A stretch of DNA of 22,656 nucleotides from Aestuariicoccus sp032586235 (lineage in GTDB: Bacteria > Pseudomonadota > Alphaproteobacteria > Rhodobacterales > Rhodobacteraceae): NCBI RefSeq assembly GCF_032586235.1, contig NZ_JAWHTD010000053.1, positions 1-22,656 on the forward strand, in the 5' to 3' direction. Each line of letters begins with the position of its first letter. The stretch's first letter is position 1. Below the pieces are notes generated by a model. It was not told the DNA's origin. It saw only the letters and a list, made by a program, of their open reading frames with translations, and did not search any database. Positions 16,545-22,656 of this stretch are shown piece by piece. Both the position numbers and the translations under genes were made by a program.

Positions 16545-17192
16545 ATGACCATGCAATCCCTCGACCTGGCGGTTCCCGCCGCCGCCACCCCGATCCGCCC
16601 GGGACCGAAGCGCGTGCTTGACGTCGCGCTGACGCTTCTGCTGCTCTTGGCCGTCTGGCCGTTCCTAGCGATCATCGCGCTCGCGGTTGCCCTGACGTCG
16701 CCGGGGCCGGTCTTTTTCGTGCAAACCCGTGTGGGTCTTGGCGGAACCACGTTCGGAATGATCAAGTTCCGGTCGATGTATGCCGATGCAGAGGCCCGCC
16801 GCTCCGAGATCGCGAGCCAAAGCGACCGCGAGGGGCTCTGTCTCAAGCTGCGCCACGATCCCCGGATCACGCCGGTTGGACGGGTTCTCCGGCGTTGGTC
16901 GCTCGACGAGCTGCCCCAGCTCTTGAACGTGCTCGCCGGCGACATGTCTCTTGTGGGCCCCCGCCCGGCGCTTGTCGAGGAGGTCGCGGCCTACCCCGAA
17001 CGCGCGCATCAGCGGCATCGGGTGCTGCCGGGGATTACCGGTTTCTGGCAAGTGGCCGGTCGCGCCGATATCGGGTTCGACGACATGATCGACCTCGATC
17101 TGGCCTATGTGCGTCAGGCATCGGCTTTCACCGATCTTCTGGTTCTTTTCAGAACGGTCGGGGCTGTATTGAAAGGAACGGGCGCGTATTGA
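16545..17192 (+). CDS. Undecaprenyl-phosphate sugar phosphotransferase (priming transferase, ExoY/WcaJ C-terminal type)
   Basis: The 215-residue protein is a short bacterial sugar transferase: one hydrophobic N-terminal segment at about 25-50, then PGPVFFVQTRVGLGG, MIKFRSMYADA, RVLRRWSLDELPQLLNVL, DMSLVGPRPALVEE and the closing LPGITGFWQVAGR block with DLDLAYV. It starts repeat-unit assembly by moving a sugar-1-phosphate onto undecaprenyl phosphate. A GGAG site lies nine bases before the ATG; a second ATG two codons later is possible. It is the last gene of the EPS locus. No intrinsic terminator is visible after it. Confidence 0.94.
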   Translation: MTMQSLDLAVPAAATPIRPGPKRVLDVALTLLLLLAVWPFLAIIALAVALTSPGPVFFVQTRVGLGGTTFGMIKFRSMYADAEARRSEIASQSDREGLCLKLRHDPRITPVGRVLRRWSLDELPQLLNVLAGDMSLVGPRPALVEEVAAYPERAHQRHRVLPGITGFWQVAGRADIGFDDMIDLDLAYVRQASAFTDLLVLFRTVGAVLKGTGAY

Positions 17193-17371
17193 ACACGGTG
17201 AGCAACCGCCTACCTTGCGAAAGCGCTTGTGATGTGGGTCAGATCTGCGGAACGGCCCATCGTTATTCTGGCGTTGGGGTCGTTTCCAAAGGGTGAACGG
17301 TCACCACTGGAAAAGCGTTGCCGCAGAGGCGCGCAACGTGACCCAGCAAGCAGACTGAAAGGTGGACAACG

Positions 17372-17929
17372 ATGCGCGCTGGTCTGTTTCAATCGATCCT
17401 GACACTTTTGATCTGCATCGCACCGATTGCCACGAGCGCTGAGGACATCGTGATCGAGACCTTCGAGGAGCAACCCGAAAGCCGATGGCGCTTCTTCACG
17501 GATGGCGTGATGGGCGGCGTGTCCACGGGGAACGTCACATTCGTTCAAGAGGATAAGCAAACCCACGCAAACATGACCGGCAATGTAAGTACAGCGAACA
17601 ATGGCGGGTTCATTCAAATTCGGTTGGACCTGCCGGATGGCGCCGTGAAAGATGCCAAGGGTGTGCGCTTGATCGTTCGAGGCAATGATCAACGCTATTT
17701 CGTGCACCTTCGCACCAACGGGACCGTGTTGCCGTGGCATTATTTTCAAGCGGGCTTCGACGTGACCGAAGTCTGGGAAGAGGTCCGTTTGCCCCTGAAC
17801 GTCTTTGAGCGCTCGGGCCGCATGCTTCGTGCTGTGCCGCGCGCCGGTGGGCTCACGTCGGTTGCGGTCGTTGCCTTTGGCCGTGATCATCGGGTGGACA
17901 TCGATGTACGCGAGATCGGTTTCTATTAG
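17372..17929 (+). CDS. Secreted CIA30-domain protein
   Basis: The 185 residues begin with a signal peptide (MRAGLFQSIL, hydrophobic core, cut near ATSA at residue 23) and then match the CIA30 family (NADH:ubiquinone oxidoreductase intermediate-associated protein 30 domain): FFTDGVMGGVSTGNV, GFIQIRLDL, GVRLIVRGNDQRYFVHLRT and a final DIDVREIGFY. Bacterial CIA30 proteins have a galactose-binding-like jelly-roll fold and no settled role; the complex-I function of the mitochondrial protein should not be transferred. AAAGGTGG precedes the ATG. Codon use is less GC-rich than in the EPS genes. A 179-base gap with small inverted repeats separates it from the EPS locus, so it may be independently expressed. 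Confidence 0.85.
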   Translation: MRAGLFQSILTLLICIAPIATSAEDIVIETFEEQPESRWRFFTDGVMGGVSTGNVTFVQEDKQTHANMTGNVSTANNGGFIQIRLDLPDGAVKDAKGVRLIVRGNDQRYFVHLRTNGTVLPWHYFQAGFDVTEVWEEVRLPLNVFERSGRMLRAVPRAGGLTSVAVVAFGRDHRVDIDVREIGFY

Positions 17930-17998
17930 GAAGCTTTCGAAGAGACCTGGAACGCAAGGGGAGCAACAGGTTGCTTTACTTCAGGAGACCAACAGCGA

Positions 17999-18097
17999 TT
18001 GCGAAATGGAACAAAGCCGGAATCCGCATCGTGGTTCGGTGACTTGACGCCGAGCGACTTTGCGGCCCAACTGAAGGCAACCCGAAAGGTCGCATGA
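17999..18097 (+). pseudogene. Probable 3' remnant of an IS3-family transposase
   Basis: Across two reading frames the DNA reads like the end of an IS3-type integrase-core transposase: a WNK/NPHR segment, then FGDLTPSDFAAQLKATRKVA ending at TGA (18095-18097). This resembles the usual ending (YNExRPHSSLGxLTPxDFA). A frameshift separates the RPH part (frame of 18006) from the LTPSDFA part. No other part of the element is seen. The identification rests on a short motif and is moderate. Confidence 0.45.
18007..18043 (+). repeat. 37-bp imperfect direct repeat, copy A
   Basis: It matches 19040-19076 at 29 of 37 positions; all eight differences are transitions. It overlaps the IS3-like remnant. The two copies bracket the broken winged-helix gene and end just before the terminase gene. 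Confidence 0.55.
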
Positions 18098-18211
18098 AGG
18101 CCGGACCAGAAACGGCGTGAGCTCCAGTTTGAGCAAACTCCACTTCACAACACGGGAGGCTTCGGGGGGCAGGTCAAGCTGAACATACTTTGCTTCCATC
18201 TCAAAAGCTCC

Positions 18212-18794
18212 GTGACCGAACACTGCGGTTTTTCAGGCGTCGGCGCGCGGGTGCCGGAATACGTTTGCTGGCGATCAAAAATGGAATTGGCTGCACGCAT
18301 GGGCACTGACAATAAGGTTGTGAGCCGTCATCTGGCCAAGCTGGAGCAAGCGGGCCTCATTCGGTATGGCGGACAGCACCAGGCAAACGAAAGCCATGTG
18401 ACCAAATGGGCCATCAACCTTGAGGCCATATTCGCTTTACCGCCGGTGCGGGGTAATCGTGAACGCACTAAGCTGATCGACAAGATCAAGGTAGAGTCAT
18501 CCGGTAAGACACGGGGGGGGCGAGAGCCATCCCCTCGAGGGGTCGAGAGCCACTCCCCGAGGTATTGAGAACCCCCCTATCCGTAAAGAACCGAAAGAAG
18601 AACCTCAGAGGTCTGCTGAGAAATCGAAGAGTCCTGATGACCTTCGATCCGCGCGTGAGGACGTTGCCCGATATGACGGAATAGAAGCATGGGTACGTGA
18701 GATCGCTTCCGACCCAGAGAAGTTGGCCAAGGCGCGGGAAAATGGTGGTCACACCCAAAGTGGAGTGGTGCGCCTGAACGCGCATCGCCCCTGA
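18212..18794 (+). pseudogene. Winged-helix replication-type protein broken by a G8-tract frameshift
   Basis: The first part is open from a GTG at 18212 to 18568, but only the segment from about CWRSKMELAARMGTDNK onward looks like protein: VVSRHLAKLEQAGLIRYGG is a clear winged-helix of the type found in phage and plasmid replication proteins. Coding character then moves to another frame at a run of eight Gs (18513-18520): with seven Gs the frame continues through ESHPLEGSRATPRG, RKEPKEEPQ and GIEAWVREIASDPEKLA to TGA at 18792-18794. The N-terminus also looks incomplete, since the frame has a stop at 18095 and no good start. Best read as a decayed phage or plasmid gene; sequencing error or slippage at the G tract are alternatives. 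Confidence 0.65.
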
Positions 18795-19090
18795 TCATAT
18801 TCAATAACCTTGATCAAGCTGGCCGCATTGGCATGCCGGAGCCGACGAGAGCCCAGCAGCGTTGGGCCCCTGCATGTTTCATCGACCTCTAGTGTTTCAT
18901 GGGGGGTGGCATAGCCGGCGACCCTTCAAGGCGCCCTGGCCGCGTACGCCCCAACGCTTCGATCAACATTGCGGGCCCATCAGATGTGCTTTCAGTGATT
19001 GGCTGTTCCAATCCTAGGAATCCGACAGTAGGTTCAATGTGGAACGAAACCGGAACTTGCGCCGTGGTTCAGTGACGCGAGGACAAGCAT
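18795..19090. other. Non-coding stretch between the broken winged-helix gene and the terminase gene
   Basis: No convincing coding frame, RNA gene or terminator is seen in these 296 bases. The right end holds copy B of the 37-bp repeat and a GAGGA ribosome site for the following gene. It is probably collapsed prophage or element DNA. Confidence 0.5.
19040..19076 (+). repeat. 37-bp imperfect direct repeat, copy B
   Basis: It matches 18007-18043 at 29 of 37 positions. The similarity ends two bases before the GAGGA ribosome site of the terminase gene. No LTPSDFA-like coding follows here, unlike copy A. Confidence 0.55.
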
Positions 19091-19633
19091 ATGGTGACTT
19101 ATAGCGACGAGATTGCAGCCGAGATTTGCGAACGGATCGCGCTGGGAGAAACCGTCTCCAGCATCTGCAAGGACAAGCACATGCCCTCCGAACGAACGGT
19201 TTGGAAATGGCGACAGGTGCATGGCAAATTCGACGAACAGTATCAGCGCGCCCGAGTGGATCAGATGCACTCTTGGGCGAACCAGATCATACACCTTGCG
19301 GACGATGCCGAAGGCGACTTCAAGATCACGGTGCCATTGGACAGCCCCGAGCTACAGCGCATCGAGGAAAAGGGGGCTGTGACCTTCAAGTACAACGGCA
19401 CGCACGTGAACCGTGCCAGGCTGTCGATCGACACGCGAAAATTTCTTATGGCCAGATACGCTCCCGAGACGTTTGGGACGCATTCGACCGTTCAGATCAA
19501 CCCGCCGCTCGATCACAAGTCCGATGAGGAGTTGATATTCGACCTTCGTGAAGCGCTGCAGGAAGCCGGTATGACTACCAAAGACTTGGTCGAGTTGCTT
19601 GATGGCGCAGAACAAGCGTTACGCGATTTGTGA
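19091..19633 (+). CDS. Phage terminase small subunit-like protein (orphan)
   Basis: The 180-residue protein opens with YSDEIAAEICERIALGET, SSICKDKHMPSERTVWKW and FDEQYQRARVDQMHSWANQI, then HVNRARLSIDTRKFLMARY, the pattern of terminase small subunit proteins of Sf6 type that recognise phage DNA at packaging initiation through an N-terminal helix-turn-helix. A segment (VTFKYNGTHV) lies where the family usually has a WQLNGEHV-like piece. GAGGA lies eight bases before the ATG. No large subunit, portal or other phage gene follows, so this is a prophage leftover or a domesticated DNA-binding protein. The frame is intact. Confidence 0.8.
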   Translation: MVTYSDEIAAEICERIALGETVSSICKDKHMPSERTVWKWRQVHGKFDEQYQRARVDQMHSWANQIIHLADDAEGDFKITVPLDSPELQRIEEKGAVTFKYNGTHVNRARLSIDTRKFLMARYAPETFGTHSTVQINPPLDHKSDEELIFDLREALQEAGMTTKDLVELLDGAEQALRDL

Positions 19634-20037
19634 GCATCTGTTGCTTCGATCCACTACACCGGAGCGATTTAACCAAGCCTAACAGCCCTGAAAGTCCTCT
19701 GAAATTTTCTATACTTATCAATAGCTTTCTAGCGGCTCTCTGGGGCAGAAAGGGGCTTTAACCTACTAGCCCATGCGAAGCGCGAATTCTGCCCCAACCG
19801 GCGTGGATTGGAAGGTAGAGGGAAGTTACCTCCCCGAAACATGGACCCGGCTCATATGCACGTGACCATCGTTTACTCGAAGACAGCTCTGGACTTGGGA
19901 GCCCAGAAGCCAACAAATCTGGAACTTCGGAAGCGAACCCAAGCACGCCGCGTCTGCACAGGCAATGACATACTGTTAGAGCTTCAGGACCTGTCAAAAG
20001 GCCCCAAAGTCAACGGCAGCTTCTACCAACAGCAGAT
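19634..20037. other. Non-coding stretch with a structured dyad
   Basis: An open frame at 19808-20080 exists but shows no recognisable protein and runs into the IS110 leader hairpin, so I do not call it. The notable content is the 56-bp dyad at 19741-19796. GC is lower than in the EPS locus (for example AT-rich around 19695-19730). Confidence 0.5.
19741..19796. repeat. 56-bp nested dyad (outer 10-bp stem, two inner hairpins)
   Basis: TGGGGCAGAA (19741-19750) is perfectly complementary to TTCTGCCCCA (19787-19796). Inside are GGGCT/AGCCC (19753-19757 with 19768-19772) and a short GCG-AAG-CGC hairpin (19775-19783). Together they would fold as a three-way junction in RNA or as a cruciform in single-stranded DNA. 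There is no T tract, so it is not a standard terminator. Confidence 0.6.
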
Positions 20038-20118
20038 GGGGTGGATGGCTCCCGCTCCCCGGCGTCGCAATGCGCCATAGTGCAGGTGTCAGAATCTGCG
20101 ATAGAGAGGAGCCACCCC
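20038..20118 (+). promoter_or_regulatory. IS110-element leader with hairpin over the transposase ribosome site
   Basis: GGGGTGG-AT-GGCTCC (20038-20052) pairs with GGAGCCACCCC (20108-20118), which ends directly at the transposase ATG and includes its GAGGAG ribosome site. Transcripts reading in from outside would fold and block translation, a usual safeguard of insertion elements. IS110 elements of the IS621 type also encode their guide (bridge/seek) RNA in this 5' flank, so part of such an RNA may survive here; that is inference. Confidence 0.45.
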
Positions 20119-20301
20119 ATGCAAGTTACCACCGTCGGCCTCGACTTGGCCAAGACCATCTTTCACGTGCACGGCGTCACTGAGGAAGGAGAGGTTGCGT
20201 TCAATCGGCCTTTGCGCCGCTCGCAGGTTCTGGCGTTCTTCGACCGTCTCGCGCCCTGCCTTATCGGCGTGGATGGCAATATACCCAGAGCATCGACATG
20301 A
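20119..20301 (+). pseudogene. IS110-family transposase, N-terminal fragment
   Basis: The ATG at 20119 opens the typical IS110 start VTTVGLDLAKTIFHVHGV (RuvC-like domain, with the first catalytic Asp in GLDLAK), then FNRPLRRSQVLAFFDRL and PCLIGV. After Val50 (about 20268) the expected ExCGTAHHWARE sequence is missing and the frame ends at 20301. The remaining roughly 85 percent of the transposase, including the second catalytic domain, is deleted. It is a dead element; the break point is joined to the 3' end of another gene. Confidence 0.87.
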
Positions 20302-20378
20302 TCCGCGAGATCTTTGAGAAACGCATGGTGCCGATGACGCTGGAGGGGATCAGCCGCGGCATGAAGATCCTGGTGTGA
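20271..20378 (+). pseudogene. 3' end of an unidentified gene fused to the IS110 break point
   Basis: In a frame different from the transposase, 20283-20378 reads as a plausible protein end: TQSIDMIREIFEKRMVP followed by MTLEGISRGMKILV and TGA at 20376-20378. Codon choice is GC-rich and ordered, unlike the phage-like DNA to the left. I do not recognise the family. It stops 16 bases before the convergent RTX gene's stop, so the IS110 deletion probably removed the front of a neighbour gene. Confidence 0.45.
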
Positions 20379-20394
20379 GCCGCGCGGCGGGCGG

Positions 20395-22350
20395 TCAGGT
20401 AAAGTCGAAATCCTCGGCGGTGAGGATGGTGCCGTTGAGGGTGACGATCTCGAACCGGTCCTCGCCCAAGACAAGCTGAGTCAGACCGGTCTCCGACACG
20501 ATCTCCAGCCCGGCGATGTCCTGTCCCACAATCGCAACGGCGATCCGGTCGGTGCCGTTCTCGAAATCGGTGATGGCGTTGGTTTCAACCGAGGCAAAGG
20601 AATTGTCGTAGGCCGCGAAACGGAAGACGAAGGTGTCGGCGCCATCGCCGCCGGTGAGGCTGTCCTCGCCCCGGTTGGCTTCGAGCGTGTCATCGCCAGC
20701 GCCGCCGTCCAGCACGTCGTCGCCCCAGCCGCCCTTGAGCGAATCGTCGCCGCCGCCGCCGGTGACGGTATCGTCGAAACCGCCGGCCCAGACCGTGTCG
20801 TTGCCGGCACCCGCGTCCACCACATCCGCACCCTGACCGGCACCAACAAGGTCGTCGCCGGTGCCGGCGGCGATGCTGTCGCCGTCCCGGCCGGCTCCGA
20901 TCTGGTCGTCGCCGGCACCGCCATCGATGGTGTCGCTGCCGTTGCCGCCCCACAGCAGATCGCGCAAGGCACCACCGTCGATCAGGTCGTCGCCCTGGCC
21001 TCCGGCGATCTGGTTCTCGCCGGCCCCGCCGGTCAGGGTGTCGTCGCCGGGCCCGCCGCCGATGTTGTCGTTGCCGGCACCGCCATCGACGCTGTCATCG
21101 CCGGTGCCGGCGGCGATCTCGTCCTGCCCCGCGCCGCCCAGAATCGTGTCGCCGCCCTCCGCGCCCTTGAGCGTATCGTCACCGCCGAAGCCCGATAGCA
21201 GATCGGTGCCCAGATCGCCCGTGAGGCTGTCGGCCCCTTCGGTGCCGTCGAGCACAAGCGGGCTCACTTCCACCGTGATCAGCCGGTAACGGTAATCGTA
21301 GTTGTTGAAGAAATAGAGGTCGTCCCGCGTGCCCACGCCGATATAGTAGGTGCCGGTTTCGGCCACCTCGACTGCGCCGCTGCGCACTTCGCCGGGGTCC
21401 AGGTAATAGATGGTATCGTCGTAGAAAAGCTCTGCCCCGGCGGCATCGTAGATCGCCAGAAAGGGATCTGCATCGAAGGTGAACCCCTGATCGAACGGCG
21501 TGAGCGTGAAGGCATAGCTCTGGCCCGCCGTGAGGGTCACTTCATAAAGATCGAGATCGAAGAGGAACTCGAAATCGCCCGTGATCTCCGCACCGATCTC
21601 AAGCGGCGTGGCTTGGGAAAAACCGCCGCCCACGTCGCCTTCGGGCGCGGCGATCTCTTCGAGGGTCAAGGTGGCGTCGGAAAATGCATATCCGTCGTAG
21701 CCGATGTAATGCGTGCCGCTTTCGAACGCCGAAAACGTGATGTCCGTGTCCGGCCCCCAGAATTCCCCGAGCCGTCCCACGCGATCGCCCTGCGCGTCGT
21801 AGAGATCGATATACAAATCCCAGGAATAGGCGTCGGCCGACACGCCGGTCAGCCGGTAGACCTGCCCCATCTCAAGCGTTGCCCGGACCCATCCCGCGGC
21901 CATGTCGTAGACTTCGAAATCGAGCGGCTGCGGCGCGCCGAGGGTGAATTCCGCCTCTGTCTCGACGCTGGCCGGCACATGGGTACCGACCTCTTCGGCG
22001 GTGAGGGTGTAGGTGCCAGTGTCGGGGCCTTCAGCATTGAAAAACGGCTCCGCCTGCACTTCGACAAAATGCGTACCGGTAACGTCGGCAAAGACCGTGT
22101 TGTAATCGTACGCCACGCTGGCATAGGCCACTTCCCACAGGTCCGGGTCGTAGATCGCATAGACCGCCTCGCCCAGCGTACCGCCGGAGCCGCCACCGTA
22201 GGCGGTAGAGAGCACCAACTCGTAAACTTTGCCCGCCTCGAATGCGATGACGAACCAGTCGCGGTCGTAGGGGCTTTCGAGCTCTCCGGTGACCGACCCG
22301 CCGATGGGCAGGCTGCCGGTGGTCGCGATGTCGTCTGAATAATCGTCCAT
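20395..22350 (-). CDS. RTX (calcium-binding repeat) secreted protein with pre-peptidase-type domains
   Basis: The ATG at 22348-22350 has TGAGGA upstream. The 651-residue protein has no signal peptide. The first 365 residues hold three consecutive beta-rich pre-peptidase C-terminal-like modules, each with the GGSVTGELESPYDRDWF type of opening and a GTYY/GTHYIGV close (about 12-115, 125-240, 245-365). From about 367 to 570 follow glycine/aspartate nonapeptide repeats (GGAGDDTL type), about twenty in number, forming a calcium-bound beta roll. The C-terminal 80 residues (DTFVFRF, ITDFENGTDRI, ending AEDFDFT) fit a type I secretion signal. No protease or toxin domain is visible. It lies alone between IS110 and IS3 remnants, with no HlyB/HlyD/TolC genes here. 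Likely a surface or matrix protein; function inferred. Confidence 0.9.
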   Translation of the reverse strand: MDDYSDDIATTGSLPIGGSVTGELESPYDRDWFVIAFEAGKVYELVLSTAYGGGSGGTLGEAVYAIYDPDLWEVAYASVAYDYNTVFADVTGTHFVEVQAEPFFNAEGPDTGTYTLTAEEVGTHVPASVETEAEFTLGAPQPLDFEVYDMAAGWVRATLEMGQVYRLTGVSADAYSWDLYIDLYDAQGDRVGRLGEFWGPDTDITFSAFESGTHYIGYDGYAFSDATLTLEEIAAPEGDVGGGFSQATPLEIGAEITGDFEFLFDLDLYEVTLTAGQSYAFTLTPFDQGFTFDADPFLAIYDAAGAELFYDDTIYYLDPGEVRSGAVEVAETGTYYIGVGTRDDLYFFNNYDYRYRLITVEVSPLVLDGTEGADSLTGDLGTDLLSGFGGDDTLKGAEGGDTILGGAGQDEIAAGTGDDSVDGGAGNDNIGGGPGDDTLTGGAGENQIAGGQGDDLIDGGALRDLLWGGNGSDTIDGGAGDDQIGAGRDGDSIAAGTGDDLVGAGQGADVVDAGAGNDTVWAGGFDDTVTGGGGDDSLKGGWGDDVLDGGAGDDTLEANRGEDSLTGGDGADTFVFRFAAYDNSFASVETNAITDFENGTDRIAVAIVGQDIAGLEIVSETGLTQLVLGEDRFEIVTLNGTILTAEDFDFT

Positions 22351-22458
22351 GGCGCGTCCTCACCAGATATGTCCGGTCCGGTTCAGGGCGATGCGGCCGC
22401 CAAGCGCTGTTTGCTGCGCCCGACTGAGCGGCCTGATCTGACTGGTCCGGTTTGAATG
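22351..22458. other. Gap between the RTX gene start and the IS3 transposase end
   Basis: It contains the RTX ribosome site and probably the outer end of the IS3 element. A 9-bp direct repeat GGTCCGGTT occurs at 22375-22383 and 22444-22452. The true terminal inverted repeat cannot be fixed without the other end of the element. Confidence 0.4.
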
Positions 22459-22656
22459 TTAGTGCATGGTCGGCCTTTGGTCCATCTGGACGATTGTTTC
22501 TGGCGCCGGTGGTCGGTAACCCAGAGCGCTATGTGGCCGCTTCGTGTTGTAGTGCTTTCTCCAGCCTTCAATGATGATTTGAGCTTCTCTGAGCGAGTAG
22601 AAGATCTCGCGGTTCAGTAGTTCATCCCGGAACCGAGCGTTGAAGCTCTCGACATA
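22459..22656 (-). CDS. IS3-family transposase, C-terminal part (runs off the window)
   Basis: Read on the minus strand from the window edge, the frame gives the C-terminal integrase-core signature: YVESFNARFRDELLN, REIFYSLREAQIIIEGWR, HYNTKRPHSALGYRPPAP and a TAA at 22459-22461. The FRDELLN...REIF...RPHSALGY set is diagnostic of IS3-family OrfB (DDE recombinases), and the conserved glutamate of the DDE triad probably is the E in VESFN. The rest lies outside the window, so intactness is unknown. It sits directly upstream of the RTX gene and may have influenced its acquisition or expression. Confidence 0.93.
   Translation of the reverse strand, partial: YVESFNARFRDELLNREIFYSLREAQIIIEGWRKHYNTKRPHSALGYRPPAPETIVQMDQRPTMH

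Noticed and set aside
16537..16545. CTATCGAAA just before the sugar transferase ATG as a fourth operator copy
   Set aside because: Only a half-site-like match with one mismatch and no second arm; it overlaps the ribosome site spacer.
17316..17338. CGTTGC...GCAACG inverted repeat before the CIA30 gene as a terminator
   Set aside because: The stem is only 6 bp with an 11-base loop and no T tract; left unannotated.
17981..18223. An 80-codon minus-strand open frame
   Set aside because: It is antisense to the IS3-like ending and to the start of the broken winged-helix gene, without family features.
19741..19796. The dyad as a tRNA gene or an integron attC site
   Set aside because: At 55-56 bases it is too short for a tRNA and has no anticodon or T-arm pattern; the GTTRRRY/RYYYAAC core motifs of attC are not present.
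19808..20080. A 90-codon open frame between the terminase gene and the IS110 leader
   Set aside because: It has no recognisable motif and its end runs through the IS110 leader hairpin; composition does not look like protein.
20633..21289. Regular short tandem pattern over the RTX repeats, looking like a repeat array
   Set aside because: The periodicity is the 27-base unit of glycine/aspartate nonapeptides; there are no constant repeats with unique spacers, so it is not a CRISPR.
21613..22338. A 241-codon plus-strand open frame opposite the RTX gene
   Set aside because: It is antisense to clear pre-peptidase repeats and shows no recognisable protein.

Overview
The window looks like a chromosome or large replicon of an alphaproteobacterium of the Rhodobacteraceae (Roseobacter/Rhodobacter) type. 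The grounds are high GC, strong GC-rich codon bias, ATGA-coupled gene starts, the flavour of the protein families (PssD/PssE pair, ExoP-like co-polymerase, RTX protein with pre-peptidase domains, IS110 and IS3 elements) and promoters of the TTG-N17-CTA type. No species can be named from the sequence alone.

Region 1 (about 1-4100) is a signalling locus. On the minus strand lie a short secreted protein with a sulfite-oxidase-like (molybdopterin-binding type) fold and, overlapping it, a membrane hybrid histidine kinase (PAS, HisKA, HATPase, REC, Hpt). Divergent from them is a NarL/LuxR-type response regulator followed by a strong intrinsic terminator.

Region 2 (4242-17192) is an exopolysaccharide locus, all on the plus strand and mostly translationally coupled. 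The first block (4242-12481) encodes a polysaccharide pyruvyl transferase, a Wzx-type flippase, an FrhB-like Fe-S flavoprotein, an acyltransferase-3, a Wzy/O-antigen-ligase-like polymerase, a GT2 and a GT4. The second block (12575-17192) encodes a PssD/PssE split glycosyltransferase, a second GT2, a Wzz/ExoP-like co-polymerase whose kinase-like domain has lost its Walker A lysine, and the priming sugar transferase. Together they form a nearly complete Wzx/Wzy pathway; no outer-membrane export protein is seen here.

The most notable signal is a 16-bp dyad, CTATCC-TTTC-GGATAG, that occurs three times: before the response regulator, before the first EPS block, and before the second EPS block, where it lies inside the end of the preceding gene. 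The inference is that the response regulator (or another dimeric regulator) controls itself and both EPS operons through these sites, with the kinase and its periplasmic partner as sensor.

Region 3 (17372-22656) is accessory and decayed, with visibly lower GC in its first part. It holds a secreted CIA30-domain protein, an IS3-like remnant, a phage/plasmid-type winged-helix gene broken at a G8 tract, an orphan phage terminase small subunit, a structured 56-bp dyad, a truncated IS110 transposase with its 5' hairpin leader fused to the 3' end of an unrelated gene, a 651-residue RTX protein on the minus strand, and the 3' end of an IS3-family transposase running off the window.
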